64,000 nt of DNA from Oceanicoccus sagamiensis (GTDB lineage: Bacteria; Pseudomonadota; Gammaproteobacteria; Pseudomonadales; Dasaniaceae). Below the pieces are notes generated by a model that worked only from the letters and a program-made list of their open reading frames with translations, did not search any database and was not told the DNA's origin. Of the stretch, positions 55,279 through 64,000 are shown in pieces. Position 1 is the stretch's first letter. The number at the start of each line of letters is the position of its first letter. The stretch lies in assembly GCF_002117105.1 (NCBI RefSeq), contig NZ_CP019343.1, forward strand, positions 3,224,001-3,288,000, read 5' to 3'. The position numbers and the translations under genes were made by a program.

Positions 55279-55827
55279 ATGAGCATTCATTGTTCCGTTT
55301 ATAGTGCTGTCAGTGTTGATGGTTTTATTGCCAAGCCGGATGGCGATATTGAATGGCTTCATAATCCGCACTATGCAGGCGCTACACTAAACGGTCTTGA
55401 TTATGAGAGCTTTATCGCTACCGTCGATACGTTGGTGATGGGGAGGCACTCCTATGAAAAAGTGCGCAGCTTTGGTTTTTGGCCCTATGACAATATCCCG
55501 GTGATTGTTTTAACTAGCCGTCCACTTACTGTACCGCCGGAGCTAGAGGGAAAAATCAGTGTTGAAAATTGTGCCCCTGAGCGGCTGGTAAGCAAACTGG
55601 CGGAGCAGGGTAGGCAGCATCTCTATATTGATGGAGGAGCCACCATTCAGAGATTTTTAACAGCGGGTCTTATTAACGAGATAACACTGACTCAAATTCC
55701 TGTTTTGTTGGGCGCTGGCATTTCATTATTTGGTGATAGTGGTATTGAGTCTTCACTACAGCTAATATCCGCAGATAGTTCGGATAACGGTTTTGTTCAA
55801 TGTAGATATACAGTAAAAGGTTGTTAA
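55279..55827 (+). CDS. Dihydrofolate reductase family protein (RibD C-terminal type)
   Basis: A 182-residue protein with SVDGFIAKPDGDIEWL at the N-terminus, VDTLVMGRHSYEKVRSFGFWPY and IYIDGGATIQRFLTAGLINEITLTQIPVLLGAGISLF near the end, the typical pattern of the RibD-C/YyaP-like reductase family. These bind NADPH; the substrate is unknown and true dihydrofolate reductase activity is not implied. It is 3 bp ahead of the carboxypeptidase gene and likely co-transcribed. Confidence 0.88.
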   Translation: MSIHCSVYSAVSVDGFIAKPDGDIEWLHNPHYAGATLNGLDYESFIATVDTLVMGRHSYEKVRSFGFWPYDNIPVIVLTSRPLTVPPELEGKISVENCAPERLVSKLAEQGRQHLYIDGGATIQRFLTAGLINEITLTQIPVLLGAGISLFGDSGIESSLQLISADSSDNGFVQCRYTVKGC

Positions 55828-55830
55828 GCA

Positions 55831-56970
55831 ATGGTTAAAATAAGTAGTCAGTTTGATAGCGGTAATATTGAGTTGGTTCAACATAGTAAAACGGCAGCAG
55901 CAGAATGCTTTGAATTAAACATACGTAAAGATCACCAATCTGATTTTTTTCAGTGGTTTCACTTCAGGGTTCAGGGCGCAAAAGACACTGCCTGTGAATT
56001 CATCTTACTCAATGCCAGTGAGGCCGCCTATCCCGCGGGTTGGGATGATTATCAAGCAGTGGCCTCTTATGATCGGGAAGAATGGTTTCGGGTGGACACG
56101 GCTTATAAGGGTAAAAGCCTTGTCATCACGCATCAGCCAGAATATGACAGTGTTTATTACGCTTACTTTACTCCTTATTCCTATGAGCGTCATATGGACT
56201 TGCTGTCATGGGCGCAATTATCTCCTGTGTGTTTATTGCAGGATATAGGTAATACCCTGGATGGTAATGATCTCTCTTTGTTAACCATTGGTAATCCTGA
56301 AACGGCTAGTCGTAAAATTTGGCTGATTGCTCGTCAGCACCCGGGAGAATCTATGGCCGAGTGGTTTATGGAAGGCTTTCTGCAAGCCTTGCTGGATTCT
56401 GACAACCCTACTAGCAAAGCTCTGTTACAGCAGGCGGTGTTTTATGTGGTGCCCAATATGAACCCGGATGGTTCCATGCGCGGGCATTTACGTACCAATG
56501 CCGTGGGAGCAAACCTTAACCGGGAATGGGTGGAGCCCACGTTGGAACGTAGCCCTGAAGTGTATTATGTGCGCCAAAAAATGCAGGAAATCGGTGTAGA
56601 TTTATTTTTGGATATCCATGGTGATGAAGCTTTGCCCTATAACTTTGTGGCAGGTAGCGAAGGGGTGCCCTCTTATCACTCATCTATTCAATCTTTGGAA
56701 GAGTCTTTTAAACAGGCCTATAGTCTGTCGTCACCTGACTTTCAGGATAAGGTGGGCTACCCCAAAACGCCGGCGGGCAAAGCGAACTTATCGATTGCCT
56801 GTAACTATGTGGCGGAAACCTTTAACTGTCTGTCATTTACTATCGAGATGCCCTTTAAGGATAATGCCGATTTGCCTGACGCGTTATATGGGTGGTCTTC
56901 AAATCGGTCCGCTCAATTGGGGCGAGATGTGTTGGTGCCGATCCGTGCGGTCGTCAATGACTTGAGATAA
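55831..56970 (+). CDS. M14-family zinc carboxypeptidase (cytosolic carboxypeptidase-like)
   Basis: A 379-residue protein with an N-terminal beta domain (about 1-120) typical of AGBL/CCP-type M14 peptidases and the catalytic domain: zinc ligands H170 and E173 (RQHPGES), H263 (DIHGDE), catalytic base E339 (FTIEMPF), plus the substrate-binding NPDGSMRGHLRTNAVGANLNREW. There is no signal peptide, so it is cytoplasmic. Eukaryotic relatives remove glutamate from tubulin tails; bacterial substrates are not known. All catalytic residues are present. Confidence 0.92.
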   Translation: MVKISSQFDSGNIELVQHSKTAAAECFELNIRKDHQSDFFQWFHFRVQGAKDTACEFILLNASEAAYPAGWDDYQAVASYDREEWFRVDTAYKGKSLVITHQPEYDSVYYAYFTPYSYERHMDLLSWAQLSPVCLLQDIGNTLDGNDLSLLTIGNPETASRKIWLIARQHPGESMAEWFMEGFLQALLDSDNPTSKALLQQAVFYVVPNMNPDGSMRGHLRTNAVGANLNREWVEPTLERSPEVYYVRQKMQEIGVDLFLDIHGDEALPYNFVAGSEGVPSYHSSIQSLEESFKQAYSLSSPDFQDKVGYPKTPAGKANLSIACNYVAETFNCLSFTIEMPFKDNADLPDALYGWSSNRSAQLGRDVLVPIRAVVNDLR

Positions 56971-57003
56971 TAAACCTGTGCTTTTTTGCTTTAAGGAATC
57001 GCT

Positions 57004-57399
57004 ATGTCTGAACTAATCAACGAAATGAATGCCCAAATGGCGGTGTTACCTGCGCCGGTCCAATACTGGATGAATTGGATGATGCTGGTATTTGTGTTTT
57101 CTATTGTCTTTGTATGGAAGCATAAAGCTGCCCGTTACGTGCTGTTAAGTCTTGTGTTAACCATGCCTGTTGCTCAGGCGGTATTTTATTTAAGTGGCAC
57201 TGTGCATCTACTCGGCATTGCTCATTTACTGATTTGGGGGCCGCTGTTTTATTACTTATACTATGTTGAGATCAAGCCGACAGGTATCGCTTTTAATTCG
57301 CCCTATGCCGTCTGGTTGTTGTTGCTGATGGTGACTATCGCTATCTCGCTGATTTTTGATATTCGCGATGTGGTGTTGGTGGCAATGGGTTCTAAATAA
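57004..57399 (+). CDS. Small integral membrane protein, unknown
   Basis: A 131-residue protein with four predicted hydrophobic segments (about 18-37, 44-62, 66-86 and 98-125), an N-terminal soluble stretch of 15 residues and no known motif. It ends one base into the next frame region, just ahead of the SDR gene, so the two are probably co-transcribed. No family recognised. Confidence 0.7.
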   Translation: MSELINEMNAQMAVLPAPVQYWMNWMMLVFVFSIVFVWKHKAARYVLLSLVLTMPVAQAVFYLSGTVHLLGIAHLLIWGPLFYYLYYVEIKPTGIAFNSPYAVWLLLLMVTIAISLIFDIRDVVLVAMGSK

Positions 57400-57419
57400 T
57401 GATTGTAGGAGAAGCTGTT

Positions 57420-58178
57420 ATGCTGTTCATTAGATTTTTACAGGTGGTCGTGGTTTCGTTAGCGTTGCTGCTGACAGAGAGTGCAATGGCCATCGCCAAG
57501 GGTGATACGGTATTAATTACCGGTGCTAATCGCGGTATTGGTCTGGCTCTGGCAACGCAGTTTCAGCAACAAGGTTATCAAGTGATAGCCACCGCTAGAA
57601 AACCACAACAGGCGATGGAGTTGAATCAGTTGGGTGTTGAGGTGCAGCAGCTGGATATCGCTGATAAGGCGAGTGTGGCTGCTTTGGCTCAGCGTTTAAA
57701 AGATCGCCCCGTCGATATTTTGCTCAACAATGCTGGTATCAGCGGGCATAGCACAACGGCTTTTAAGGATTTGGATATTGAGCGCTTGGGTCAGGTGTTA
57801 GATATTAATAGCTTAGGAGCCTTGAGGGTAACACAGGCTTTGCTCCCCAACTTGCAACAGGGCTCCCGCAAGGTGGTAGCCAGTGTTAGTAGTCGTATGG
57901 GGAGTATCGCGCAAAATACCAGCGGTGGCGCTTTGGGCTATCGGGCGAGTAAAACCGCGTTAAACAGTTTTAATAAGTCCTTATCCATTGAGTTTGCACC
58001 GCAGGGCTTTATCTTTGTGGTGTTGCACCCCGGTTGGGTACGTACCGATATGACCAGTGACAGTGCAACCTATTCGACTGAGCAGAGTGCGGCGGGTTTA
58101 CTGCAGGTGATTGCAGGTTTAAATAAAGCGGATAATGGCCGCTTTTATAATTTCAAAGGCGAAGCCATTGACTGGTGA
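57420..58178 (+). CDS. SDR-family oxidoreductase with N-terminal signal sequence
   Basis: About 252 residues from the ATG at 57420, which has AGGAG at good spacing. Residues 1-24 (MLFIRFLQVVVVSLALLLTE) form a hydrophobic signal-like segment, unusual for an SDR. The domain that follows is classical: TGANRGIGLALATQF, LLNNAGISG, SVSSRMGSIA, YRASKTALN (Y and K) and VLHPGWVRTDM. The preference for NADPH or NADH is unclear. If exported it would need a cofactor outside the cytoplasm, so a membrane anchor facing inwards is more likely. Confidence 0.85.
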   Translation: MLFIRFLQVVVVSLALLLTESAMAIAKGDTVLITGANRGIGLALATQFQQQGYQVIATARKPQQAMELNQLGVEVQQLDIADKASVAALAQRLKDRPVDILLNNAGISGHSTTAFKDLDIERLGQVLDINSLGALRVTQALLPNLQQGSRKVVASVSSRMGSIAQNTSGGALGYRASKTALNSFNKSLSIEFAPQGFIFVVLHPGWVRTDMTSDSATYSTEQSAAGLLQVIAGLNKADNGRFYNFKGEAIDW

Positions 58179-58213
58179 TTGAGAGATGGCTTTAGTCGAC
58201 TTCCCAATAAAAA

Positions 58214-58240
58214 ACGGGCCAATTAAGGCCCGTTTTTTTT
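58214..58240. terminator. Bidirectional intrinsic terminator
   Basis: ACGGGCC (58214-58220), AATTAA loop, GGCCCGT (58227-58233), then eight T on the plus strand and an A-run (AAAAA) before the stem, so it can end both the SDR transcript and the convergent membrane-protein transcript. Confidence 0.92.
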
Positions 58241-58256
58241 AATTCGATAACCGGGT

Positions 58257-58979
58257 TTAACGTTGGCTAATCATAATCTCGCTGGCTACAGGCTCAACTA
58301 AACCCACCTTGTCCGGACTGCCGGGCTGCACAACACCCAGAGCCGCTTCAATCACCAGTCCAACCCAAATCGCATAAACCCAGGGGCGAACGCGATCAAG
58401 GCTTTTGATCATCTTCTGGTTATCATCATCGTTATAGTTATCAGCAATAATCTTGCCGTAGGTCGCGCCAAAATCTTTTAGCCCAACGCGAATCATCAAG
58501 CCGCAGAATACCAGAAAGGCGAAGATTAATAATTTACCCGCCATCCATGGATCATCAACCAAACGCCCAGTCACCCAAGAGTAAGTTGTAGAAACAATCA
58601 GGCCGATAACAATTAACCAGCGGAAGTAAAAATCAAACTTGGTAAGAGCAGGGATATAGTCTGCATCGTGCTTGAAATGTAATAGCAGTACCACGGTTAG
58701 CCAGAACGGTGCCAATAATACGATGCCGACCATCTGCCAGGTTGGGTGAGCAATGCCGTGGAACTCGCTGAGAATACCGCCCACTGTTAGCATCAGTGTC
58801 ATACAGATCTTGGGGATCATATCGCAGCCCATCATAATCTTAGTGGCGATTAGGCGGGTTTCGCGTTGCAGGCTAGGGTCGACCACAAACTTACTGGAAT
58901 AGAACACGCCAATATCGCCCCCCAGCCAATAGCAGAAAAGCACGATATGAAGAATAAGTGTAAAGTCATAAGCTGACAT
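58257..58979 (-). CDS. Integral membrane protein, CopD-like
   Basis: A 240-residue protein with six or so hydrophobic segments. The first segment (LILHIVLFCYWLGGDIGVFYSSKFV) and further conserved His residues resemble CopD/DUF-type haem or copper membrane proteins, but the similarity by eye is modest. It is flanked by the bidirectional terminator, so it is probably monocistronic. The function is unknown. Confidence 0.6.
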   Translation of the reverse strand: MSAYDFTLILHIVLFCYWLGGDIGVFYSSKFVVDPSLQRETRLIATKIMMGCDMIPKICMTLMLTVGGILSEFHGIAHPTWQMVGIVLLAPFWLTVVLLLHFKHDADYIPALTKFDFYFRWLIVIGLIVSTTYSWVTGRLVDDPWMAGKLLIFAFLVFCGLMIRVGLKDFGATYGKIIADNYNDDDNQKMIKSLDRVRPWVYAIWVGLVIEAALGVVQPGSPDKVGLVEPVASEIMISQR

Positions 58980-59240
58980 GTAAGGCCCCCGGGTGGATAT
59001 TATCTTACGCCATTAAAAGTGACGTTTTATAGTGGCGCCTATCCTACCGATATTGTCGATAAATTAAAGTCTTTAAGGGTGATAGTTTTCGATTAAGTTG
59101 ATTATTTCTGTGCAAATTGGTCACCTGTCTCACCTGATTACTTTTAACTATCAACCGTATTGGCAGATTGAATTCGCCTTAATCGGTTGGCTGGTATAAA
59201 TTATGTTAATCAAATGATGGATTACCTGGAGGAAGGTGTA

Positions 59241-59819
59241 ATGATTGAGACAATTATTGATGGCGTAGATTTTGGCCCTTTGGCGGTATTGCCGGGTACC
59301 TGGAAGGGTGAGAAGGGGATGGATATAGCGCCCGAGGAAGATGGCTCTAAGGAAGAAAACCCTTTTAGTGAAGAGATTCTATTTGAAATAGTCGGTGATG
59401 TTACCAATGCCGGTAAGCAGACGCTGGGTGTGGTGCGCTATCACCAAAAGGTTTATCGCAAGACCGATGGGGCGCAGTTCCATGATCAGTTGGGCTATTG
59501 GGTTTGGGACCCTGCCGCAGGTACTGTAATGTTTACTTTGACCATTCCCAGAGCCGTTAGCTTAGTGGCCGGTGGTGACTTCGATATGGGGTCTATGGAT
59601 GATGATGCGGTATCTATTGCGGTTGCCTCTGAGGACGGCGGTGACTGGGGTGTAGCTCAATCTCCGTTTATGCGGGAAAACGCCAAAACCACCGGCTTTC
59701 AAATCAATCTGGAGGTGGATGGCGATAAGATGGTCTATTCACAGACCACCTTTTTAGATATCTATGGCCGCAAGTTCGACCATACCGATAATAGTACTCT
59801 GGTGCGGGTAAGCCCTTGA
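59241..59819 (+). CDS. Nitrobindin-like haem-binding beta-barrel protein
   Basis: About 192 residues. The start at 59241 is chosen because GGAGGAAGG lies just before it. The family signature GTWKGEKGMDIAPEE (GxWxGxG) starts the barrel, and VRYHQKVYRKTDGAQFHDQLGYWVWD follows as in the THAP4/nitrobindin family (PF08768). Nitrobindins bind haem through a late His and react with nitric oxide or peroxynitrite. The proximal His in this subgroup is not securely placed, so haem binding is an inference. Confidence 0.75.
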   Translation: MIETIIDGVDFGPLAVLPGTWKGEKGMDIAPEEDGSKEENPFSEEILFEIVGDVTNAGKQTLGVVRYHQKVYRKTDGAQFHDQLGYWVWDPAAGTVMFTLTIPRAVSLVAGGDFDMGSMDDDAVSIAVASEDGGDWGVAQSPFMRENAKTTGFQINLEVDGDKMVYSQTTFLDIYGRKFDHTDNSTLVRVSP

Positions 59820-59886
59820 TTTACCTGACCCTGCTCTTACTGTAAAATGCCGCGCTTTGTAACCAAGCTAAGGCATCAACACAGCC

Positions 59887-60985
59887 ATGATAGAAGTAGG
59901 CGCGATCAAGCAGAGTATTAAAGACCTGACCGAGAGGACTGAAGTCCTTAGGGGGTATCTTTGACTATGATGCCAAGAAAGAGCAATTGGCTGAGGTTGA
60001 GCTTGAATTAGGTGAACCTGCGGTTTGGGAGCAGCCTGAGCGGGCGCAGGAGCTGGGTCGCCAGCGTTCATCACTGGAAGCAGTGGTGAAGACCATCGAC
60101 ACTATGACGACCGGCTTAAGTGACTTGACCGAATTGTTAGAGATGGCGGTTGAGGAAGAGGATGAAGATACCTTTGCAGAAGTGGAGTCTGAAATCGAGG
60201 GCTTGGGTGAGCATTTAGCCAAGCTTGAGTTTCGCCGTATGTTCTCTGGCGAGATGGATCCGAATAATGCCTTTCTTGAAATTCAATCCGGCTCAGGCGG
60301 TACTGAAGCCCAGGACTGGGCAGAAATGGTCTGTCGTATGTATTTGCGCTGGGGTGAGTCCAAGGGTTTTAAGACTGAGCTGATGGAAGCCTCCGACGGT
60401 GATGTGGCGGGTATTAAATCGGCCACTATTCAGTTTTCCGGTGAATATGCTTTTGGCTGGTTGCGCACTGAGACAGGGGTTCATCGCCTGGTCAGAAAGT
60501 CCCCCTTTGACTCCGGCAGTCGTCGCCATACTTCTTTTTGTTCTGTGTTTGTTTCCCCGGAAGTTGACGACAATATTGATATAGAAATCAATCCTGCCGA
60601 TTTGCGGACCGATACCTACCGAGCCAGCGGCGCGGGTGGTCAGCACGTTAACAAAACCGATTCTGCGGTGCGTATTACCCACGAGCCAAGCGGGATTGTG
60701 GTGCAGTGTCAAAGCCAGCGCTCCCAGCATAAGAACCGCGATGCAGCAATGAAGCAGCTAAAAGCTAAATTGTATGAAATGGAAATGCTAAAACGCAGCG
60801 AAGCTTCGCAAGCGCTGGAAGATACCAAGGCCGATATCGGTTGGGGTAGCCAAATCCGCTCCTATGTATTGGATGATCAGCGGATCAAAGATTTACGCAC
60901 CAATGTCCAGACCAGCAACTGCAATAATGTGCTGGATGGAGATTTAGATCAATTTATGGAAGCTTCATTAAAAATGGGGCTGTAA
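59887..60985 (+). CDS. prfB: Peptide chain release factor 2 (programmed +1 frameshift)
   Basis: The coding sequence starts at ATG 59887 ([18 protein letters not shown]) and meets an in-frame TGA at 59962-59964 after 25 codons. The sequence AGGGGGTATCTTTGAC contains a Shine-Dalgarno-like stimulator and the CTT TGA C slip site of classic RF2 autoregulation; translation resumes at GAC 59963 in the +1 frame. The remainder has the GGQ-type motif [24 protein letters not shown] and the SPF recognition motif [10 protein letters not shown]2 ends translation at UGA and UAA. It is followed by lysS, as in many gammaproteobacteria. Confidence 0.97.
59950..59965 (+). promoter_or_regulatory. RF2 programmed frameshift site
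   Basis: AGGGGG (internal Shine-Dalgarno-like sequence) three bases before CTT-TGA-C. Low RF2 slows termination at the UGA and favours the +1 shift, so RF2 level controls its own synthesis. Confidence 0.95.
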
Positions 60986-61017
60986 GTTTTTCACCACTAC
61001 TTAACTGAGTTAACAAC

Positions 61018-62532
61018 ATGTCAGAAGACAATACTACAGACGAAAACAAGCTCATTGCCGAGCGTCGTGCCAAGTTAAATACGATTCGCGAACAGCGCAA
61101 TGCTTTTCCCAACAGCTTTCGTCGCGATGCTTATGCCCAGGACTTGCAAGACGAGTTGGGTGAAAAAGATAAAGAAACGCTCGAGCAGCTAGATCGTCGC
61201 GCCGCTGTTGCTGGCCGTATTATGGCTAAGCGTGGTCCGTTTTTGGTATTGCAGGATATGAGTGGCCGGATTCAGGCCTATGTCGACAAAAAGAAATTAC
61301 CTGAAGAGCAGTTGCCAGAAATTAAAACCTGGGATATCGGCGATATTATTGGTTGCGAAGGCCCTGTGCATAAATCCGGCAAAGGCGACCTTTATGTGTA
61401 TATGGAAAAGGTGGAGTTACTCACTAAGTCTTTACGGCCCTTGCCTGATAAGTTTCATGGCCTACAGGACCAGGAAATACGTTATCGTCAACGCTATATC
61501 GACTTAATTGTTAGTGAGGAGTCGCGTAATATTTTCCAGACCCGCTCAAAGATGGTGAGCTTTATGCGTGACTATCTGGATAGTGCGCATTTTATGGAAG
61601 TAGAAACACCGATGATGCAGGTGATCCCCGGTGGTGCTACCGCGCGCCCCTTTGTCACCCATCATAATTCACTGGATATGGATATGTATTTGCGTATCGC
61701 ACCAGAGCTGTACTTAAAGCGTTTGGTTGTTGGTGGCTTTGAGCGTGTTTATGAAATCAATCGTAACTTCCGTAATGAGGGGCTTTCAACCCGCCATAAC
61801 CCTGAATTTACTATGTTGGAGTTCTATCAGTCCTATGCGGACTACCATGACTTGATGGACTTAACAGAAGATATGTTGCGTAAAATGGCGCAAAGTGTTT
61901 TGGGTACGACCACGCTGACTAACACCACTAAAGATGAAAATGGTGAAGTGGTTGAGACCAAAGAATATGATTTATCCAAACCGTTCCAGCGTATTTCCGT
62001 GTTTGACTCGATTTTACACTTCAATCCTGAGTTAAAGCCGGAAGATATTAATACTCTGGAAAGTGCACGCAAGGTCGCTGAGAACCTGCATATCCCAATG
62101 AAGGATATATATGGTTTGGGTAAGGTGCAGATTGAAATCTTTGAAAAGACGGTTGAAGAGCGTTTGGACCAGCCAACGTTTATTACGGAATATCCGACCG
62201 AAGTATCACCTTTGGCGCGCCGCAGTGATGATAATCCTTTTGTCACTGATCGTTTTGAGTTTTTTGTCGGTGGTCGTGAGATTGCCAATGGCTTCTCAGA
62301 GCTTAACGATGCGGAAGACCAGGCTGAGCGTTTCCAGGCTCAAGTAGCTGAGAAAGATGCTGGTGATGATGAAGCGATGCACTATGATGCTGACTATGTG
62401 GCGGCCCTAGAGTACGGACTGCCTCCTACGGCGGGCGAGGGTATTGGTATTGACCGCTTGGTGATGTTGTTTACTGATTCGCCATCTATTCGTGATGTAT
62501 TGCTGTTTCCACATATGCGGCCACAAGGTTAA
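61018..62532 (+). CDS. lysS: Lysyl-tRNA synthetase (class II)
   Basis: A 504-residue enzyme: N-terminal anticodon-binding OB fold ([21 protein letters not shown]), then class II motif 2 ([26 protein letters not shown]) and motif 3 ([12 protein letters not shown]). The 33-bp gap to prfB and the shared direction indicate co-transcription, a conserved arrangement. Length is normal. Confidence 0.98.
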   Translation: MSEDNTTDENKLIAERRAKLNTIREQRNAFPNSFRRDAYAQDLQDELGEKDKETLEQLDRRAAVAGRIMAKRGPFLVLQDMSGRIQAYVDKKKLPEEQLPEIKTWDIGDIIGCEGPVHKSGKGDLYVYMEKVELLTKSLRPLPDKFHGLQDQEIRYRQRYIDLIVSEESRNIFQTRSKMVSFMRDYLDSAHFMEVETPMMQVIPGGATARPFVTHHNSLDMDMYLRIAPELYLKRLVVGGFERVYEINRNFRNEGLSTRHNPEFTMLEFYQSYADYHDLMDLTEDMLRKMAQSVLGTTTLTNTTKDENGEVVETKEYDLSKPFQRISVFDSILHFNPELKPEDINTLESARKVAENLHIPMKDIYGLGKVQIEIFEKTVEERLDQPTFITEYPTEVSPLARRSDDNPFVTDRFEFFVGGREIANGFSELNDAEDQAERFQAQVAEKDAGDDEAMHYDADYVAALEYGLPPTAGEGIGIDRLVMLFTDSPSIRDVLLFPHMRPQG

Positions 62533-62544
62533 GCTGGTAGTAAT

Positions 62545-62560
62545 CCCCGTGAAAGCGGGG
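62545..62560. repeat. Small CCCCG/CGGGG hairpin between convergent genes
   Basis: CCCCG (62545-62549) and CGGGG (62556-62560) with a TGAAAG loop, in the 33-bp gap between lysS and the convergent kinase gene. There is no T-run after it on either strand, so terminator function is doubtful. It looks like a remnant of the ATTCC-type element. Confidence 0.4.
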
Positions 62561-62565
62561 GTGCT

Positions 62566-64000
62566 CTAGCTGTTAGCTCTGGCCTGCTCGTTAAGCGTGG
62601 CAATAATATCGTTAGTATTAAACCCTTGTCGCAGTAAATAAGTAATATCCTCGGTACGCCCTTTAAGCTCCGGTTCATTATTGGCAATCACAATAATGGG
62701 CGTGCCGTCAGCTATCTCCGATTTAATATTTTCAAGCCACTTATCAATATCCGGTTGATCGTCTTGCTGAAAAATAGCTGCCGATAGTAGTAAACCGCTT
62801 ACCGTTTCCTGTTCAAAAAAGAGGGCTGCACTGTCAGCGCTGTCGCAGGTGTTAACCTGCCAGCCATTTCTATTGAGGGTATTGATCAGTACGTCCCGTT
62901 GGGTGGATTTTTTATCGATAAGTACAATGCTGCCCTGTTGTGTTTCTGGTGTGAGCTGCTCCAGTGCATCGGATAACTTATCCCAATCTACAGGTTTTCG
63001 CAGATAGTCTACTGCACCCATTTCCAGCCCCAGATTCTGCTCGTCGAGCATAGAGAGTAAAATAATCGGAATATTCTGGGTGTGAATATTTTCTTTCAGC
63101 ACTGACAGTACCGTCCAGCCATCAATGCCGGGCATCATTAAATCCAGCAGTATGATATCGGGGCTTTTTTGCTCGGCGAGTTGAATACCTTCCTTACCAC
63201 TGTCGGATAAAATAATATTGAAGTCACCCCGGTGCAGAAAACGCTCGGTTAGTGCCAGTGCAACAGGGTCGTCGTCAATAACAAGAATAGTGGTTTTTGC
63301 TGAGCCTTTTTGCAGTGGCAGTGAATCCACGATCTCTTCCTGAGTATCACTGCTAGTACTGTCAGCAATAAACTCAACCGTAAAGCGGGTGCCTGTCTTG
63401 ATCGAGCTGACAACATTAATGGTTGCCCCCATTAAATCACAGTACTGTTTACACAGCGCCAGACCTAATCCTGTACCTCCAAAGCGTCGTGTCGTGGATG
63501 AGTCAGCCTGAGTAAAGGCGTCAAAAACAATTTTTGCCTGATCCTCTGTCATACCGATACCGTTATCGGCAACCGTAAATCGAATAAGCGGCGGGGTACT
63601 ACTGGTATCATATTCTGCGTTAAGGCTGATATGGCCGCTCTGGGTGAACTTACAGGCGTTGCTCAGCAGGTTAAAAAATATTTGCCGGAATTTAGTGATA
63701 TCGTTATTGAGCAGTGGCAGGTTGCCGCCAGTATCGAATGACAGGCTGTTATTGCCTTTTTGGGCAAGTGGAGAAATGGTAGAAATCACTTCTTTTAAAA
63801 TAGCCGCGCTATCAAACTCTTCGTTATAGATGGTCATTTTCCCCGTTTCAATTTTGGAGAAATCCAGTACGTCGTTAATTTGGTTGAGTAGATGGCGGCC
63901 CGCAGTGAGGATTTTTTGCAGGTCTTTGTTTTGATCTTCGATACTGATATCTTCCAGTTCGATATCTTCCAGCATCATTTCACTGTAACCAATTATAGCG
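62566..64000 (-). CDS. Hybrid sensor histidine kinase, partial (5' end beyond window)
   Basis: The frame is open to the right edge: upstream of the internal Met at 63978 the sequence reads IIGYSEMMLED, which is the helix right after the H-box, so the N-terminus lies beyond the window. Present are the second half of the dimerisation domain (about to LDFSKIETGK), an intact HATPase domain (NLLSNACKFT, DNGIGM, FGGTGLGLAL), a receiver domain with phospho-acceptor LLDLMMPGIDG, and a second, degenerate receiver-like segment at the C-terminus (SIVLIDKKSTQRDVLINTLNRNG). It autophosphorylates and transfers phosphate to its own receiver. The input domain cannot be seen. Confidence 0.93.
   Translation of the reverse strand, partial: AIIGYSEMMLEDIELEDISIEDQNKDLQKILTAGRHLLNQINDVLDFSKIETGKMTIYNEEFDSAAILKEVISTISPLAQKGNNSLSFDTGGNLPLLNNDITKFRQIFFNLLSNACKFTQSGHISLNAEYDTSSTPPLIRFTVADNGIGMTEDQAKIVFDAFTQADSSTTRRFGGTGLGLALCKQYCDLMGATINVVSSIKTGTRFTVEFIADSTSSDTQEEIVDSLPLQKGSAKTTILVIDDDPVALALTERFLHRGDFNIILSDSGKEGIQLAEQKSPDIILLDLMMPGIDGWTVLSVLKENIHTQNIPIILLSMLDEQNLGLEMGAVDYLRKPVDWDKLSDALEQLTPETQQGSIVLIDKKSTQRDVLINTLNRNGWQVNTCDSADSAALFFEQETVSGLLLSAAIFQQDDQPDIDKWLENIKSEIADGTPIIVIANNEPELKGRTEDITYLLRQGFNTNDIIATLNEQARANS

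Noticed and set aside
59962-59964. Nonsense mutation in prfB
   Set aside because: The stop sits in the conserved RF2 programmed frameshift site.

Overview
The window reads as a chromosomal segment of a marine-type gammaproteobacterium. Gene order in several blocks resembles Pseudomonas and its relatives: mlaA, a PilZ gene, rssB, rssC, terB, tal and dusA; nadA, bepA, a tusA-like gene and perM; prfB with lysS; phaJ-like, fadD and hrpA. A Cellvibrionales or Spongiibacteraceae-like host is an inference from this order, from the moderate GC content and from the abundant short palindromic repeats. No rRNA, tRNA, CRISPR array, prophage or insertion sequence was recognised.

Layout. 1-5.0 kb, minus strand: a cut-off glutaminyl-peptide cyclotransferase, a ComFB-like gene, mnmC, an exported coiled-coil protein and a MaoC hydratase. 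5.2-11.9 kb, plus strand: fadD, hrpA and an alpha/beta-hydrolase-fold protein whose nucleophile serine is missing. 12.5-14.6 kb: an HvfABC-type cassette, consisting of an exported Cys-rich precursor with eight EGKCG motifs, a DUF692/MNIO enzyme and a DUF2063 partner. 14.7-21.4 kb: mlaA, PilZ, rssB/rssC, terB, tal and dusA, with a striking ten-copy tandem array of a 104-bp palindromic unit between tal and terB. 21.7-26.1 kb: an AraC-GyrI regulator, a 925-residue chimera (cohesin-like domain, PEP-CTERM-like segment, Tat-like signal, complete multicopper oxidase, dockerin) and a second cohesin-like secreted protein. 26.4-35.0 kb: accessory and partly decaying genes (TPR-sulfotransferase, YdjM-like hydrolase, overlapping HNH and Pyr_excise genes, a receiver-like protein, a ThsB-like TIR protein, a frameshifted SDR, a truncated 3-hydroxyacyl-CoA dehydrogenase and an intact SDR). 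35.2-42.0 kb: an APH-like kinase, a histidine phosphatase, a LysR regulator and a probable cysteine/persulfide disposal operon (class V aminotransferase, TauE exporter, ETHE1-like dioxygenase) divergent from an Lrp-type regulator. 42-64 kb: mostly core genes (nadA, bepA, tusA-like, perM, pitrilysin, aceE, aceF, prfB, lysS) with some peptidase, reductase and signalling genes.

Repeats. A roughly 70-bp pair of inverted palindromes built on GGTGGATTATAATCCACC occurs at five intergenic sites. A half element lies upstream of tal, and a related unit forms the tandem array. A second, ATTCC-type palindrome occurs near 3.1 and 26.0 kb.

Broken frames. Three genes (SDR at 32.9 kb, class V aminotransferase at 40.16 kb, pitrilysin at 46.53 kb) each need one extra base in or beside a G/C run, so homopolymer sequencing error must be separated from real decay. 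The prfB interruption is different: it is the classic programmed +1 frameshift.

The most interesting points for follow-up are the cohesin/PEP-CTERM/oxidase/dockerin locus, the Cys-rich MNIO cassette with a hairpin between precursor and enzyme genes, the tandem palindrome array, and the sulfur cassette.
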